DNA of 64,000 nt from Curtobacterium sp. MCLR17_007 (GTDB lineage: Bacteria > Actinomycetota > Actinomycetes > Actinomycetales > Microbacteriaceae), in the NCBI RefSeq assembly GCF_003234655.2, contig NZ_CP126271.1, positions 868,001 to 932,000 of the forward strand. The letters are read 5' to 3'. The stretch's first letter is position 1, and every line of letters begins with the position of its first letter. Shown piece after piece: positions 18,909 to 28,521 of the stretch. A program made the position numbers and the translations under genes. Below the pieces are notes generated by a model that saw only the letters and a program-made list of their open reading frames with translations, made no database searches and was not told the origin of the DNA.

Positions 18909-20171
18909 TCAGCCGGCGAGGAAGGCCCCCACGGCACCGTGCAGCGCGGCGAGGTCCTCGACGTGCACGAGTTCCCGCGCCGAGTGCATCGACAGCAGCC
19001 CCACGCCGATGTCCACCGTCGGGATCCCGAGGCGCGTCGCCGCGATCGGGCCGATCGTCGAACCGCCGGGGATCGTGTTGACGTTGACGAACGGCTGGAA
19101 CGGCACGCCGGCAGCGGCACAGGCGGCAGCGAAGACGGCCTCCCCCTTGGCCTCGGTCATGTAGCGCTGGTTCGCGCTGATCTTGAGGAGCGGACCGCCG
19201 CCCGGCCGCGGACGGTTGGTCGGGTCGTGCTTCTCCGAGTAGTTCGGGTGGACCAGGTGCCCGGCGTCGCTCGACAGCAACCACGACGCACGGAACGCCC
19301 GCGCGGCATCGGAGCGGCTGGCGCCGAGTCCTTCCTGGACCCGGGCGAGGACGTCCTCGAGGAACGGCCCGCCCGCGCCGGACGGCGTCGCGGACCCGAC
19401 CTCTTCGTGGTCGAACGCCGCGAACACCGGGATGTGCTCGCCGTCCGCCGGGGCGTCCACGATGCCGCGGAGCCCGGCGTGCACGCTCGTCAGGTTGTCC
19501 ATGCGGCCGGACGCGAGGAACGACCCGTCGATCCCCACTCGAGCCGGGGCCTGGGTGTCGGCGAGGAAGAGGTCCCACGAGACGGCGGACGCACCGACGC
19601 GGGCACGCAGCCAGGCCAGGGCGTCGACGCCGCTGGCCTCGGAGCCGTCGGTGCCGACGACCGGGAGCGTGTGCCGCTGTCGGTCGATCTCGTTGCCGGC
19701 GTTGACGCCGCGGTCGAGGTGGATCGCGAGGTTGGGGATCCGCGCCACGGCGTCGGTGCTGAGGAGCGTCACGGTGCCGTCCGTGTGCACGACGCGTCCG
19801 GCGATGCGCAGGTCACGGTCGAACCAGGTCGACAGGATCGGGCCGCCGTAGACCTCGACGTTGAGCTGCTCCCAGCCACCGACCCGGACGACGGGGTTGG
19901 GCTTGAGGCGGAAGCCGGGGGAGTCCGTGTGGGCGCCGAGGATGCGGAACGGCGTGGTCGCCGTGGCGCCGTCGGGCAGTCGCCAGGCGATGACGGCACC
20001 GTCGCGGACGACGACGTACGCACCGGGCTCGGTCGGCCAGGCGTCCTGCTCCGCGAGTTCGACGAACCCGGCGGCGAGGAGCCGGTCGCGGGCCACGGCC
20101 GCGGCGTGGAACGCCGTCGGCGACTCGGTGACGAAGTGGGCGAACTCGGAGGCGATGGCGTCGACGGTCAC
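18909..20171 (-). CDS. M18 family aminopeptidase
   Basis: Dinuclear zinc aminopeptidase removing N-terminal acidic or other residues from peptides; cytoplasmic. It is 420 residues. Metal and catalytic motifs are in order: LGAHTDSPGFRLKP (histidine and aspartate), SGRMDNLTS (bridging aspartate), FDHEEVGSAT (general base and ligand glutamates), LSSDAGHLVHPNYSEKHDP and the C-terminal LLSMHSARELVH (ligand histidine). Full length for the aspartyl aminopeptidase / PepA-like M18 family. Confidence 0.94.
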   Translation of the reverse strand: MTVDAIASEFAHFVTESPTAFHAAAVARDRLLAAGFVELAEQDAWPTEPGAYVVVRDGAVIAWRLPDGATATTPFRILGAHTDSPGFRLKPNPVVRVGGWEQLNVEVYGGPILSTWFDRDLRIAGRVVHTDGTVTLLSTDAVARIPNLAIHLDRGVNAGNEIDRQRHTLPVVGTDGSEASGVDALAWLRARVGASAVSWDLFLADTQAPARVGIDGSFLASGRMDNLTSVHAGLRGIVDAPADGEHIPVFAAFDHEEVGSATPSGAGGPFLEDVLARVQEGLGASRSDAARAFRASWLLSSDAGHLVHPNYSEKHDPTNRPRPGGGPLLKISANQRYMTEAKGEAVFAAACAAAGVPFQPFVNVNTIPGGSTIGPIAATRLGIPTVDIGVGLLSMHSARELVHVEDLAALHGAVGAFLAG

Positions 20172-20213
20172 CGGACCATCGTGGCACGGGCCCCTGGCAC
20201 CCCGACGCAGAAC

Positions 20214-20238
20214 GGGGCGCGTCCGTCGGACGCGCCCC
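20214..20238. terminator. Hairpin 3' of fbaA
   Basis: Perfect 11-base arms GGGGCGCGTCC / GGACGCGCCCC with loop GTC. It lies 84 bases beyond the fbaA stop on the minus strand and before the M18 peptidase gene, so it probably separates the two transcripts. Confidence 0.75.
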
Positions 20239-20321
20239 TGTGCCCACGCCGGCCGGTACCGGGGCGACGCGCCAGCGGCGGCCCGGCCGTGACCGGTGGG
20301 GAGCCTCCGGTCCGGGCTGGA

Positions 20322-21350
20322 CTAGCTCTGGCTGTGGCCGGCCGAGCCGAGGACCGTCGCGGCCTCACCCACGCGGGCGGCCATCGCCGTCTCGGCGACC
20401 TTGCCCCAGGCGCGCGGGTCGTACTGCTTCTTGTTGCCGACCTCGCCGTCGATCTTGAGGACGCCCTCGTAGTTGCTGAACATCGAGCCGGCGATCGAGC
20501 GCGTGAACGCGTACTGCGTGTCCGTGTCGATGTTCATCTTGATGACGCCGTTGCGCACCGCCTCGTGGATCTCGTCGTCGGTCGAACCGGAGCCGCCGTG
20601 GAAGACGAGGTCGAGCGGGTTCTCGCCGGTGCCGTGCTTGGCGGCGACGGCGGCCTGGATCTCACCGAGGAGTTCCGGCCGGAGCTTGACGTTGCCGGGC
20701 TTGTACACGCCGTGCACGTTGCCGAAGGTCAGTGCGGCGATCCAGCGACCACGGTCGCCCAGCCCGAGCGCGTCGACGACCCGCTCGACGTCGCCCGAGG
20801 TCGTGTACAGGGCGTCGTTCGTGCCCTCGTGCTCGACGCCGTCCTCTTCGCCGCCGACGACGCCGATCTCGACCTCGAGGATGGCGTTGATGTTGCGGGT
20901 CTTCTCGATCATCGTGCGCGCGATCTCGATGTTCTCGTCGAGCGGCACGGCCGAGCCGTCCCACATGTGCGACTGGAAGATCGGGTTGCGTCCGTGGCGG
21001 ACCTCTTCCTCGCTGGCCGCGATGAGCGGGAGCACGAAGCCGTCGAGGGCGTCCTTCGGGCAGTGGTCCGTGTGCAGCGCGACCGTGATCGGGTAGTTCT
21101 TCGCGACCTCGTGGGCGAACTTCGCCATGGCGAGCGCACCGGCGGCACGGTTCTTGACGGTGTGCCCGGCGAAGTAGTCGGCGCCGCCCGTCGTCACCTG
21201 CAGGATGCCGTCGGAACCCGCCTCGGTCAGGCCCTGCAGGACCGCGTTGATGGTCTGCGACGAGGACACGTTGACCGCGGGGTAGGCGAACTTGCCGGCC
21301 TTCGCGCGGTCGATCATCTCGGCGTACTGTTCCGGCGTTGCGATGGGCAC
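20322..21350 (-). CDS. fbaA: Class II fructose-bisphosphate aldolase
   Basis: Glycolysis and gluconeogenesis enzyme cleaving fructose 1,6-bisphosphate; zinc-dependent. It is 342 residues from GTG 21350, with AAGGAG six bases upstream on the minus strand. Metal and substrate motifs: VALHTDHCPKD, EVEIGVVGGEEDG, FGNVHGVYKPGNVKL and HGGSGSTDDEIHEA. It diverges from glpX, the next gluconeogenic enzyme, with 124 bases between starts. Confidence 0.97.
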   Translation of the reverse strand: MPIATPEQYAEMIDRAKAGKFAYPAVNVSSSQTINAVLQGLTEAGSDGILQVTTGGADYFAGHTVKNRAAGALAMAKFAHEVAKNYPITVALHTDHCPKDALDGFVLPLIAASEEEVRHGRNPIFQSHMWDGSAVPLDENIEIARTMIEKTRNINAILEVEIGVVGGEEDGVEHEGTNDALYTTSGDVERVVDALGLGDRGRWIAALTFGNVHGVYKPGNVKLRPELLGEIQAAVAAKHGTGENPLDLVFHGGSGSTDDEIHEAVRNGVIKMNIDTDTQYAFTRSIAGSMFSNYEGVLKIDGEVGNKKQYDPRAWGKVAETAMAARVGEAATVLGSAGHSQS

Positions 21351-21474
21351 GTGGATCTCCTTCGACTCGGTGGCGTCCGCTCCGATCGTAGTCAGGGCAT
21401 CCGGGGTGTGACCTGGTCTGCACATCCGTCCGCGCCGTGCGGCCGCTGGGTCTGCCCTCGGTAGGCTGCACGAC

Positions 21475-22464
21475 GTGACTCCCACCACTGAGACCGGCTC
21501 CCTGTTCCTCCAGCCCGACCGCAACCTGGCGCTCGAACTCGTGCGTGCGACCGAGGCGGCGGCGATCCGAGCGCAGCCGTGGGTGGGGCGTGGCGAGAAG
21601 AACCTGGCCGACGGCGCCGCGGTCGACGCGATGCGCAAGTTCCTCGGCACGGTGAACTTCGACGGTGTCGTCGTGATCGGCGAGGACGAGAAGGACAACG
21701 CCCCGATGCTCTACAACGGCGAGCACGTGGGCAACGGCCACGGCCCGGCGTGTGACATCGCGGTCGACCCGATCGACGGCACCTCGCTCACCGCCGCCGG
21801 CCGCCAGAACGCCATCTCGGTGATGGCCGTCTCGGACCGTGGCTCCATGTACGACCCGAGCGCCGTGTTCTACATGGACAAGATCGCCGCCGGCCCCGAG
21901 GGGCGTGGCGTGCTCGACCTCGAGAAGCCGATCGGCGAGAACATCCGTGCGCTGGCGACGGCGAAGGGCAAGGACCTCGAGGACATGGTCGTCGCCGTGC
22001 TCGACCGTCCGCGCCACGACGAGCTCATCCGGGCGATCCGTGCCACGGGCGCCGGGACCCGTCTGCTGCTCGACGGCGACGTCGCCGGCGGGATCGCTGC
22101 GGCACTGCCCGGATCGAACATCGACATGTGCGTCGGTGTCGGCGGCACCCCCGAGGGCATCATCACCGCGTGCGCGATCAAGGCGCTCGGCGGGGTCATC
22201 CTCGGCAAGCTGCAGCCCAAGGACGACGAGGAGCGCGAGCGCGCGGTCGCGGCCGGTCACGACCTGGACAAGGTCCTCGACCAGGACGACCTGGTCACGG
22301 GCGACAACACGTTCTTCGTCGCGACGGGTGTGACCGACGGTGTGCTGGTGGACGGCGTCCGTCGTTCGCGCGGTGTGATCCACACGGACTCGCTCGTGCT
22401 GCGGTCGCGCTCGAACACGATCCGTCGCATCCAGGCGGACCACCGCGCCGAGAAGTGGTTCTGA
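21475..22464 (+). CDS. glpX: Class II fructose-1,6-bisphosphatase
   Basis: Gluconeogenic phosphatase that uses metal ions, GlpX type. It is 329 residues from GTG 21475. Key motifs: [31 protein letters not shown] and [15 protein letters not shown] (metal-binding aspartates), then [20 protein letters not shown] near the C-terminus. Divergent from fbaA; the pair catalyses consecutive gluconeogenic steps. Confidence 0.97.
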   Translation: MTPTTETGSLFLQPDRNLALELVRATEAAAIRAQPWVGRGEKNLADGAAVDAMRKFLGTVNFDGVVVIGEDEKDNAPMLYNGEHVGNGHGPACDIAVDPIDGTSLTAAGRQNAISVMAVSDRGSMYDPSAVFYMDKIAAGPEGRGVLDLEKPIGENIRALATAKGKDLEDMVVAVLDRPRHDELIRAIRATGAGTRLLLDGDVAGGIAAALPGSNIDMCVGVGGTPEGIITACAIKALGGVILGKLQPKDDEERERAVAAGHDLDKVLDQDDLVTGDNTFFVATGVTDGVLVDGVRRSRGVIHTDSLVLRSRSNTIRRIQADHRAEKWF

Positions 22465-22542
22465 TCCGCAGGGTCTGACCCGCTGATCCCGGCCGGCCGG
22501 CCGGCCGGTTGGCCAGCCCGAGTCGCGCCCCCGCATGACCAT

Positions 22543-22572
22543 CGCGCCCCGTTCCCACGGGGCGCGATGTGC
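22543..22572. terminator. Hairpin between glpX and rmuC
   Basis: Perfect 13-base arms CATCGCGCCCCGT / ACGGGGCGCGATG with loop TCCC between convergent glpX and rmuC. Nearby, 22490-22512 is a run of GGCCGGCC units. Confidence 0.8.
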
Positions 22573-22644
22573 GTCAGGGGGTGCGATGCGGCCGGGCCGG
22601 GCCGGCAAGCGCGGGCCGCCCGCCGGGCCGGGCTGCGCGGCCGG

Positions 22645-23907
22645 CTAGTCCTCGTCGAGGGCGCCGACGAGCTCGGGAGCGGTCAGCAGGCGCGGCTCGT
22701 CCTCGACGGTGGCGGGAGCCGCGATGACCTTCGACTCGTCGAGCAGCGACAGCCGTCGGGCACTCGGGAGCACCTGGCGCTCGAGCGACCCCACGAACCG
22801 GTTGTAGTCGACGACGCTGCCCCGGATCGTCCGGCCCAGCTTGTCGACGTGCCCCGCCATCGTCGACAGCCGTCCGTACAGCTCGCGCGACACCCGGAAC
22901 AGCTCGCGTGCCTCGGCGGTGACGACGTCCTGCTGCCACGAGAACGCCACTGTCTTCAGCACCGACCAGAGGGTGACCGGCGAGGCCAGGGCCACCCGCT
23001 GCCGGAACGCGTGGTCGAGCAGCCCGGGGTCGGCGGCCAGGGCGCTCGCGATCAGGGACTCGGACGGGATGAACGCGATCGTGAGCTCGGGGGAGGCGTC
23101 GTAGCCGGACCAGTACTCGCGCGCGGCCAGTGCGTCGACGTGCGCCCGCAGCGCCTTGACGTGCTGTGCGATCAGGGCGTCACGTCGGGCACCCTCGGCG
23201 CCGCCGGCGGTCGCGGGGATCTCGGCGGCCTGCAGGTAGGCGCTGAACGGCACTTTGGCGTCGACGGCGATGCTCTTGCCCCCGGGCAGGTGCACGATCA
23301 TGTCGGGTCGCGCGGCACCGGCTGAAGTGGTGACGGAGGACTGCACGTCGAAGTCGACCCGCTCGAGCAGCCCCGCGGCCTCGACCACGTTGCGCAGCTG
23401 GGTCTCGCCCCACACGCCGCGCGTGTTGTTCGACGACAGGGCGCTCGCGAGGGTCTCGGCGGTGGCACGCAGGCGCTCCCCGGACTCGGCGGCGGAGCGC
23501 AACTGCGTCGCGATCGCGCCGTACTGTTCGCTGCGGGACCGTTCGAGCTCGGCGATCTTGGCGCGCATGACGTCGAGCGTGTCGGCGACGGGGCTGAGGG
23601 CGGTCAGGACCTTCGACTCATCCTGGGCCCGGGCGGACTCGGCACCGTGCATGCGCTGCACGAGGTGCTCGAGCTCGGCGGCGCGACGTTCGAGCGAGTC
23701 GACCTGTCGCCGGTACTGGGTGTCCTGGGCGTCGAGGCGGTCGTCCGCGTCGTGGCGGACCTCGTCGAGGCGGACACGCAGGGCGTCAGCGGTCGCGACG
23801 GCCGTGGCGGCAGTCGCGCCGGAGCGTGCGCGAGCGACCGCGGCGCCCGCCAGGGCGCCGACCAGCAGGCCGAGCAGCAGGCCGATGAGCAGCGCGGTGA
23901 AGTCCAT
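22645..23907 (-). CDS. rmuC: DNA recombination protein RmuC
   Basis: 420 residues. An N-terminal membrane anchor (FTALLIGLLLGLLVGALAGAAVA) is followed by a long coiled coil (about residues 40-155) and the conserved RmuC domain: NTRGVWGETQLRNVVEAAGL, DMIVHLPGGKSIAVDAKVPFSAYLQA and FIPSESLIASAL. RmuC limits inversions and recombination at repeats in E. coli. Start ATG 23907 follows GGAAGG. Convergent with glpX. Confidence 0.93.
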   Translation of the reverse strand: MDFTALLIGLLLGLLVGALAGAAVARARSGATAATAVATADALRVRLDEVRHDADDRLDAQDTQYRRQVDSLERRAAELEHLVQRMHGAESARAQDESKVLTALSPVADTLDVMRAKIAELERSRSEQYGAIATQLRSAAESGERLRATAETLASALSSNNTRGVWGETQLRNVVEAAGLLERVDFDVQSSVTTSAGAARPDMIVHLPGGKSIAVDAKVPFSAYLQAAEIPATAGGAEGARRDALIAQHVKALRAHVDALAAREYWSGYDASPELTIAFIPSESLIASALAADPGLLDHAFRQRVALASPVTLWSVLKTVAFSWQQDVVTAEARELFRVSRELYGRLSTMAGHVDKLGRTIRGSVVDYNRFVGSLERQVLPSARRLSLLDESKVIAAPATVEDEPRLLTAPELVGALDED

Positions 23908-24008
23908 GCCCAGACCTTCCCAGGTCCCACCGACAGCGGCGGGGCGGGGCCGTGGCGAGCCTCCAGACCGGTCCAGGACCTGCGGTCCCGCTGCACCGCA
24001 GCCATGTA

Positions 24009-24043
24009 ATGACATTAGGCCAAGCACGGTGTACAGTCGTGAC
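24009..24043 (+). promoter_or_regulatory. iol operon promoter with GntR-type operator
   Basis: -35 ATGACA (24009-24014), 17-base spacer, -10 TACAGT (24032-24037). The core GTCGTGAC (24036-24043) overlaps the -10 box and is identical to the core of the palindrome in front of the gntR gene (37087). About 40 bases separate it from the iolC start, whose GGAAGG lies at 24065. The operator reading is inferred from the shared core. Confidence 0.7.
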
Positions 24044-24083
24044 CGTCCGCCGATGAAGCCGCACGGAAGGTCCCTCGCGTCGC

Positions 24084-25076
24084 ATGACCAATGAAGCTCC
24101 CCACGCCTACGACGTCATCACCATGGGGCGCGTGAGCGTCGACATCTACCCGCAGCAGACCGGCCCGCTCGAGGACGTGACCTCGTTCTCCAAGTCCGTC
24201 GGCGGCAGTGCCACGAACGTCGCGATCGCCGCGGCGCAGCACGGCGCGGACACGGCGGTCATCACCCGCACGGGCAACGACCCCTTCGGCCGCTACATCG
24301 CCCGGACCCTGCCGGAGTTCGGGGTCGCGAACGCGTTCGTCGAGACGGTGGACGGCCTGAACACCCCCGTGGCGTTCTGCGAGGTCTTCCCGCCGGACGA
24401 CTTCCCGCTGTACTTCTACCGCGCGCCCAAGGCCCCCGACCTGATGATCACCGCGAAGTCGCTGCCGCTGCACGAGATCGAGCGCGCGCGGGTGTTCTGG
24501 ACCACGGTCACCGGCCTGAGCGAGGAGCCGAGCCGACAGGCGCACCACGTCGCGTACGCCGCCCGCACCGCCTCCGAGCACGGCACGAAGTCGCACACCG
24601 TGCTCGACCTGGACTACCGAGCGATGTTCTGGTCCTCGCCCGAGGCCGCGACGCGCGAGGTCGCCGTCGCCCTCGAGCACGCCACCGTCGCCGTCGGCAA
24701 CCGCGAGGAGTGCGAGGTCGCGGTCGGCGAGACCGACCCCGTCCGCGCCGCCGACGCGCTCCTCGAGCGCGGCGTCGAGGTCGCGATCGTGAAGCAGGGT
24801 CCGAAGGGCGTCCTCGCCAAGACCCGCGACGAGTTCGTCGAACTCCGCCCGCACCGCATCGACGTCGTCAACGGGCTCGGTTCCGGCGACGGCTTCGGCG
24901 GTGCACTCACCCACGGACTCCTGCAGGGGTGGGGCCTGGAGCGGACGCTCGCGTTCGCGAACGCCGCCGGCGCGATCGTCGCCACGCGGTTCGAGTGCTC
25001 CACGGCGATGCCGACGAGCGACGAGATCGAGCAGTTCCTGCAGCAGAACCCGACGGAGGAGGCAGTCAGTGCCTGA
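24084..25076 (+). CDS. iolC: 5-dehydro-2-deoxygluconokinase
   Basis: PfkB-type sugar kinase that phosphorylates 5-dehydro-2-deoxygluconate in myo-inositol breakdown. It is 330 residues. The N-terminal ribokinase signature region is GRVSVDIYPQQTG with GGSATNVAIAAAQHGADTA, and the C-terminal catalytic signature NGLGSGDGFGGALTHGLL contains the base aspartate. First gene of a ten-gene operon with very short spacing; overlaps the next gene by eight bases. Confidence 0.95.
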   Translation: MTNEAPHAYDVITMGRVSVDIYPQQTGPLEDVTSFSKSVGGSATNVAIAAAQHGADTAVITRTGNDPFGRYIARTLPEFGVANAFVETVDGLNTPVAFCEVFPPDDFPLYFYRAPKAPDLMITAKSLPLHEIERARVFWTTVTGLSEEPSRQAHHVAYAARTASEHGTKSHTVLDLDYRAMFWSSPEAATREVAVALEHATVAVGNREECEVAVGETDPVRAADALLERGVEVAIVKQGPKGVLAKTRDEFVELRPHRIDVVNGLGSGDGFGGALTHGLLQGWGLERTLAFANAAGAIVATRFECSTAMPTSDEIEQFLQQNPTEEAVSA

Positions 25077-26103
25077 GATCAGCAGCACGACGTTCCAGCG
25101 GCTCCGCGACGCGCGCGCGAACGCGCCCGAGACCATCGCGGACACCCTCGCGGCCCGGACCAGGCGCCCGCTGCTCGGTGACGACGGCAAGCTCTTCATC
25201 GTCGCCGCCGACCACCCGGCCCGCGGCGCCCTCGCCGTCCGCGACGACGAGTCCGCGATGGCCGACCGCTACGACCTGCTCGAACGGCTCGTGGTGGCGA
25301 TCGGGCGGCCCGGCGTGGACGGCGTGCTCGGCACACCGGACATCCTCGAGGACCTCGCGCTCCTCGGCGCCCTCGACGGCAAGGTCGTCGTCGGTTCCAT
25401 GAACCGCGGAGGGCTCCGCGGTTCGACGTTCGAGATGGACGACCGCTACACCGCGTACTCGGCGGCCGCCATCGCCCGTGCCGGGCTCGACTTCGCCAAG
25501 CTCCTGGTGCGCGTGAACCTCGCCGACGCCGGGACCGCACCGACGCTCGAGGCCACCGCCCGCGCGGTGTCCGAGGCCGCGGCGCACCGGCTGCCGATCA
25601 TGCTCGAGCCCTTCATGTCGGACTGGCGGGACGGCCGCGTCGTCAACGACCTGTCGGCCGAGGCCGTCATCACGTCCATGGCGATCGCCGCGGGGCTCGG
25701 CGAGACGAGCGCGTACAGCTGGCTCAAGATCCCGGTGGTCGACGACATGGAGCGCGTGATGGCGGCGACGACGCTGCCCACGCTGCTGCTGGGCGGCGAC
25801 CCGTCGTCCCGACCGCTCGAGACGTACGCCCGGTGGGCGGACGCGCTGGCCCTGCCGGGGGTGCGCGGACTCGTCGTCGGACGCACCCTGCTGTACCCGC
25901 CCGACGGCGACGTGGCCTCGGCCGTCGACGTCGCCGCCGGTCTCGTCCACAGTGACGCCGCGCGCAGCGGTTCCGTCGACAGCGGTGCCGTCCACAGCCT
26001 GGAGGCCCGGACCGGGTCGTCCACAGATCCGTACGACCCAGCCGCGCGGCTCGCCGGCGCCAGCACCATGGACTCGTCCATCCCGGAAGGAAGCACCGCA
26101 TGA
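25069..26103 (+). CDS. Cgl0158-family (beta/alpha)8 barrel protein, likely inositol-pathway aldolase
   Basis: 344 residues, GTG start after GGAGGAGG, overlapping iolC. Aldolase-like barrel: LFIVAADHPARGAL, VVVGSMNRGGLRGS, FAKLLVRVNLADA with an internal lysine, and LKIPVVDDMERV. The same position between iolC and iolA is held by this family in Corynebacterium-type iol clusters. No other IolJ-like aldolase is visible, so it probably splits the phosphorylated deoxy-ketogluconate into dihydroxyacetone phosphate and malonate semialdehyde (inference). The last 50 residues are low-complexity, rich in serine. Confidence 0.82.
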   Translation: MPEISSTTFQRLRDARANAPETIADTLAARTRRPLLGDDGKLFIVAADHPARGALAVRDDESAMADRYDLLERLVVAIGRPGVDGVLGTPDILEDLALLGALDGKVVVGSMNRGGLRGSTFEMDDRYTAYSAAAIARAGLDFAKLLVRVNLADAGTAPTLEATARAVSEAAAHRLPIMLEPFMSDWRDGRVVNDLSAEAVITSMAIAAGLGETSAYSWLKIPVVDDMERVMAATTLPTLLLGGDPSSRPLETYARWADALALPGVRGLVVGRTLLYPPDGDVASAVDVAAGLVHSDAARSGSVDSGAVHSLEARTGSSTDPYDPAARLAGASTMDSSIPEGSTA

Positions 26104-27611
26104 CGACCACCGACCAGGTCACCACCACCGTCGGCCACTGGATCGACGGCACGCACGTCGCCTCGACCTCCGGCCGGACCGCTCCCGTGTACGACCCCGC
26201 CCTCGGCGTCGCGACGAAGCAGGTCGCCCTGGCGGACGAGCGCGAGATCCAGGCAGCGATCGCCAGTGCCAAGGCGGCGTTCCCCGCGTGGAGCGAGCTG
26301 TCCCTGTCCAAGCGCCAGCAGATCCTCTTCGCCTTCAGGGAGGTCCTGAACCGCGACAAGGCCGAGCTCGCCGAGATCATCACGAGCGAGCACGGCAAGG
26401 TCATCGACGACGCACTGGGTGAGATCGCCCGTGGTCAAGAGGTCGTCGAGCTCGCGACGAGCATCCCGCAGCTGCTCAAGGGCGAGTTCAGCGACCAGGT
26501 GTCCACCGGGATCGACGTCTACTCGATCCGCCAGCCGCTCGGTGTCGTCGGCATCATCAGCCCGTTCAACTTCCCGGCCATGGTGCCGCTGTGGTTCCTG
26601 CCGATCGCGATCGCCGCGGGCAACACCGTCGTGCTGAAGCCGAGCGAGAAGGACCCGAGCGCCGCCATCTGGCTCGCGCGGAAGTTCCAGGAAGCCGGGT
26701 TGCCCGACGGGGTCTTCACCGTCCTGAACGGCGACAAGGCCGCGGTCGACGGGCTGCTCACCAGCCCCGACGTCGAGTCGATCTCCTTCGTCGGGTCGAC
26801 CCCGATCGCGCAGTACGTCTACGAGACCGGCACGAAGCACGGCAAGCGCGTGCAGGCCCTCGGCGGCGCGAAGAACCACATGCTCGTGCTCCCGGACGCC
26901 GACCTCGACCTGGTCGCGGACAACGCGATCAACGCGGGCTTCGGGTCGGCGGGCGAGCGCTGCATGGCGATCTCGGTCGTCGTCGTGGTCGAGCCCGTCG
27001 CCGACGAGCTCATCCAGAAGATCTCCGAGCGCGCGGCGACGCTGCGCATCGGCGACGGTCGTCGCGGCTGCGACATGGGTCCGCTCGTCACGCAGCAGCA
27101 CCGCGACAAGGTGGCCTCCTACATCGAGGTCGCCGAACAGGACGGTGCCGTGGTCGTGGTCGACGGCCGTGACGTGCAGCCCGACGGTGACGAGAACGGG
27201 TTCTGGCTCGGCCCGACGCTGATCGACCGCGTCCCGACGACCAGCCGCGTCTACACCGAGGAGATCTTCGGCCCCGTGCTGTCGGTCGTCCGTGTGGACT
27301 CGTACGAGGCGGGCCTCGAGCTCATCAACTCCGGCGCCTTCGGCAACGGCACCGCGATCTTCACCAACGACGGTGGCGCTGCCCGGCGGTTCCAGCGCGA
27401 CGTGCAGGTCGGCATGATCGGCATCAACGTCCCGATCCCGGTCCCCGTGGCGTACTACTCGTTCGGCGGCTGGAAGAACTCACTGTTCGGCGACCACAAG
27501 GCGTACGGCGCCGACGGCGTGAGCTTCTTCACCCGCCAGAAGGCCATCACCTCGCGCTGGTTGGACCCGTCGCACGGCGGCATCAACCTCGGCTTCCCGT
27601 CGAACGGCTGA
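26100..27611 (+). CDS. mmsA: CoA-acylating methylmalonate-semialdehyde dehydrogenase
   Basis: Oxidises malonate or methylmalonate semialdehyde to acetyl- or propionyl-CoA with NAD; IolA in the inositol pathway. It is 503 residues. Aldehyde dehydrogenase motifs include SPFNFPAMVPLWFLPIA and the catalytic cysteine in FGSAGERCMAIS (C288). The glutamate general base of ordinary aldehyde dehydrogenases is not expected in the CoA-acylating class. The ATG overlaps the preceding stop (ATGA). Confidence 0.95.
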   Translation: MTTTDQVTTTVGHWIDGTHVASTSGRTAPVYDPALGVATKQVALADEREIQAAIASAKAAFPAWSELSLSKRQQILFAFREVLNRDKAELAEIITSEHGKVIDDALGEIARGQEVVELATSIPQLLKGEFSDQVSTGIDVYSIRQPLGVVGIISPFNFPAMVPLWFLPIAIAAGNTVVLKPSEKDPSAAIWLARKFQEAGLPDGVFTVLNGDKAAVDGLLTSPDVESISFVGSTPIAQYVYETGTKHGKRVQALGGAKNHMLVLPDADLDLVADNAINAGFGSAGERCMAISVVVVVEPVADELIQKISERAATLRIGDGRRGCDMGPLVTQQHRDKVASYIEVAEQDGAVVVVDGRDVQPDGDENGFWLGPTLIDRVPTTSRVYTEEIFGPVLSVVRVDSYEAGLELINSGAFGNGTAIFTNDGGAARRFQRDVQVGMIGINVPIPVPVAYYSFGGWKNSLFGDHKAYGADGVSFFTRQKAITSRWLDPSHGGINLGFPSNG

Positions 27612-27618
27612 TCGCGGC

Positions 27619-28521
27619 ATGACGAACGACACCTGGTTCATCCCCCGGGGGAGCCGGTCCGAAGACGGCTGGACCGACGTGGTCGACGACCGCATCGACG
27701 GCTGGACGCACACCGGTCTGCGCACGGGCACCGTCACGGACGGCGGCGAACTCCGCCTGGCCTCGGCGGCGGTCGAGCGCATCGTCGTGCCCCTCGCCGG
27801 CAGCTTCCACGTCGCCTTCGCCGGCAGTGCGGGCACGGGGTCGCAGTCGCTCGAGGGTCGCGCGAGCGTCTTCGACGGCCCGACCGACGTGCTCTACCTG
27901 GGCTCCGGTTCGTCGGCCACGATCACCGGCTCCGGTCGGATCGCCGTAGCCGAGGTCCCGACCGACCAGGTCAAGGCGAGCACGTACATCGCGCGCCAGG
28001 ACGTGCCGGTCGAGCTCCGCGGCGCCGGACAGTCCAGCCGTCAGGTGCACAACTTCGGCACCCCGGCCGCGCTCGATGCGGTGAAGGCGATCGTGTGCGA
28101 GGTCATCACGCCGGCGGGCAACTGGTCGTCGTACCCGCCGCACAAGCACGACACGACCGTGCCGGGCCACGAGTCCGACCTCGAGGAGATCTACTACTAC
28201 GAGTCCGCCGTGGCCCGTGGTGTCGACGCTCCCGACACCGCCGAGCCGTTCGCGCTGCACCGCACGTACGCCTCGGACGACCGCCCGATCGACGAGTTCC
28301 GCCAGGTCCGCACCGGCGACATCGCGCTGGTGCCGTACGGCTGGCACGGTCCCGCCGTGGCCGCCCCGGGCTACGACATGTACTACCTCAACGTGATGGC
28401 CGGGCCCGACCCGGAGCGCGTCTGGAACATCACCGACGACCCTGCGCACGGCTGGGTCCGGCAGGTCTGGGAGTCGGAAGACATCGACCCGCGCCTGCCC
28501 TACGGAAGGAAGAACGCGTGA
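27619..28521 (+). CDS. iolB: 5-deoxy-glucuronate isomerase
   Basis: Converts 5-deoxy-glucuronate to 5-dehydro-2-deoxygluconate. It is 300 residues with two cupin halves. The metal-binding motif of the second cupin is clear: WSSYPPHKHDTTVPGHESDLEEIYYY, and the C-terminal DIALVPYGWHGPAVAAPGYDMYYLNVMAGP is family-typical. It lies seven bases after mmsA and its TGA overlaps the GTG of iolD. Confidence 0.95.
   Translation: MTNDTWFIPRGSRSEDGWTDVVDDRIDGWTHTGLRTGTVTDGGELRLASAAVERIVVPLAGSFHVAFAGSAGTGSQSLEGRASVFDGPTDVLYLGSGSSATITGSGRIAVAEVPTDQVKASTYIARQDVPVELRGAGQSSRQVHNFGTPAALDAVKAIVCEVITPAGNWSSYPPHKHDTTVPGHESDLEEIYYYESAVARGVDAPDTAEPFALHRTYASDDRPIDEFRQVRTGDIALVPYGWHGPAVAAPGYDMYYLNVMAGPDPERVWNITDDPAHGWVRQVWESEDIDPRLPYGRKNA

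Noticed and set aside
24001..24017. TAATGACATTA as the iol operator
   Set aside because: It is a five-base-arm palindrome at the -35 box, but unlike the GTC-NN-GAC core it is not found at the gntR or tautomerase promoters.
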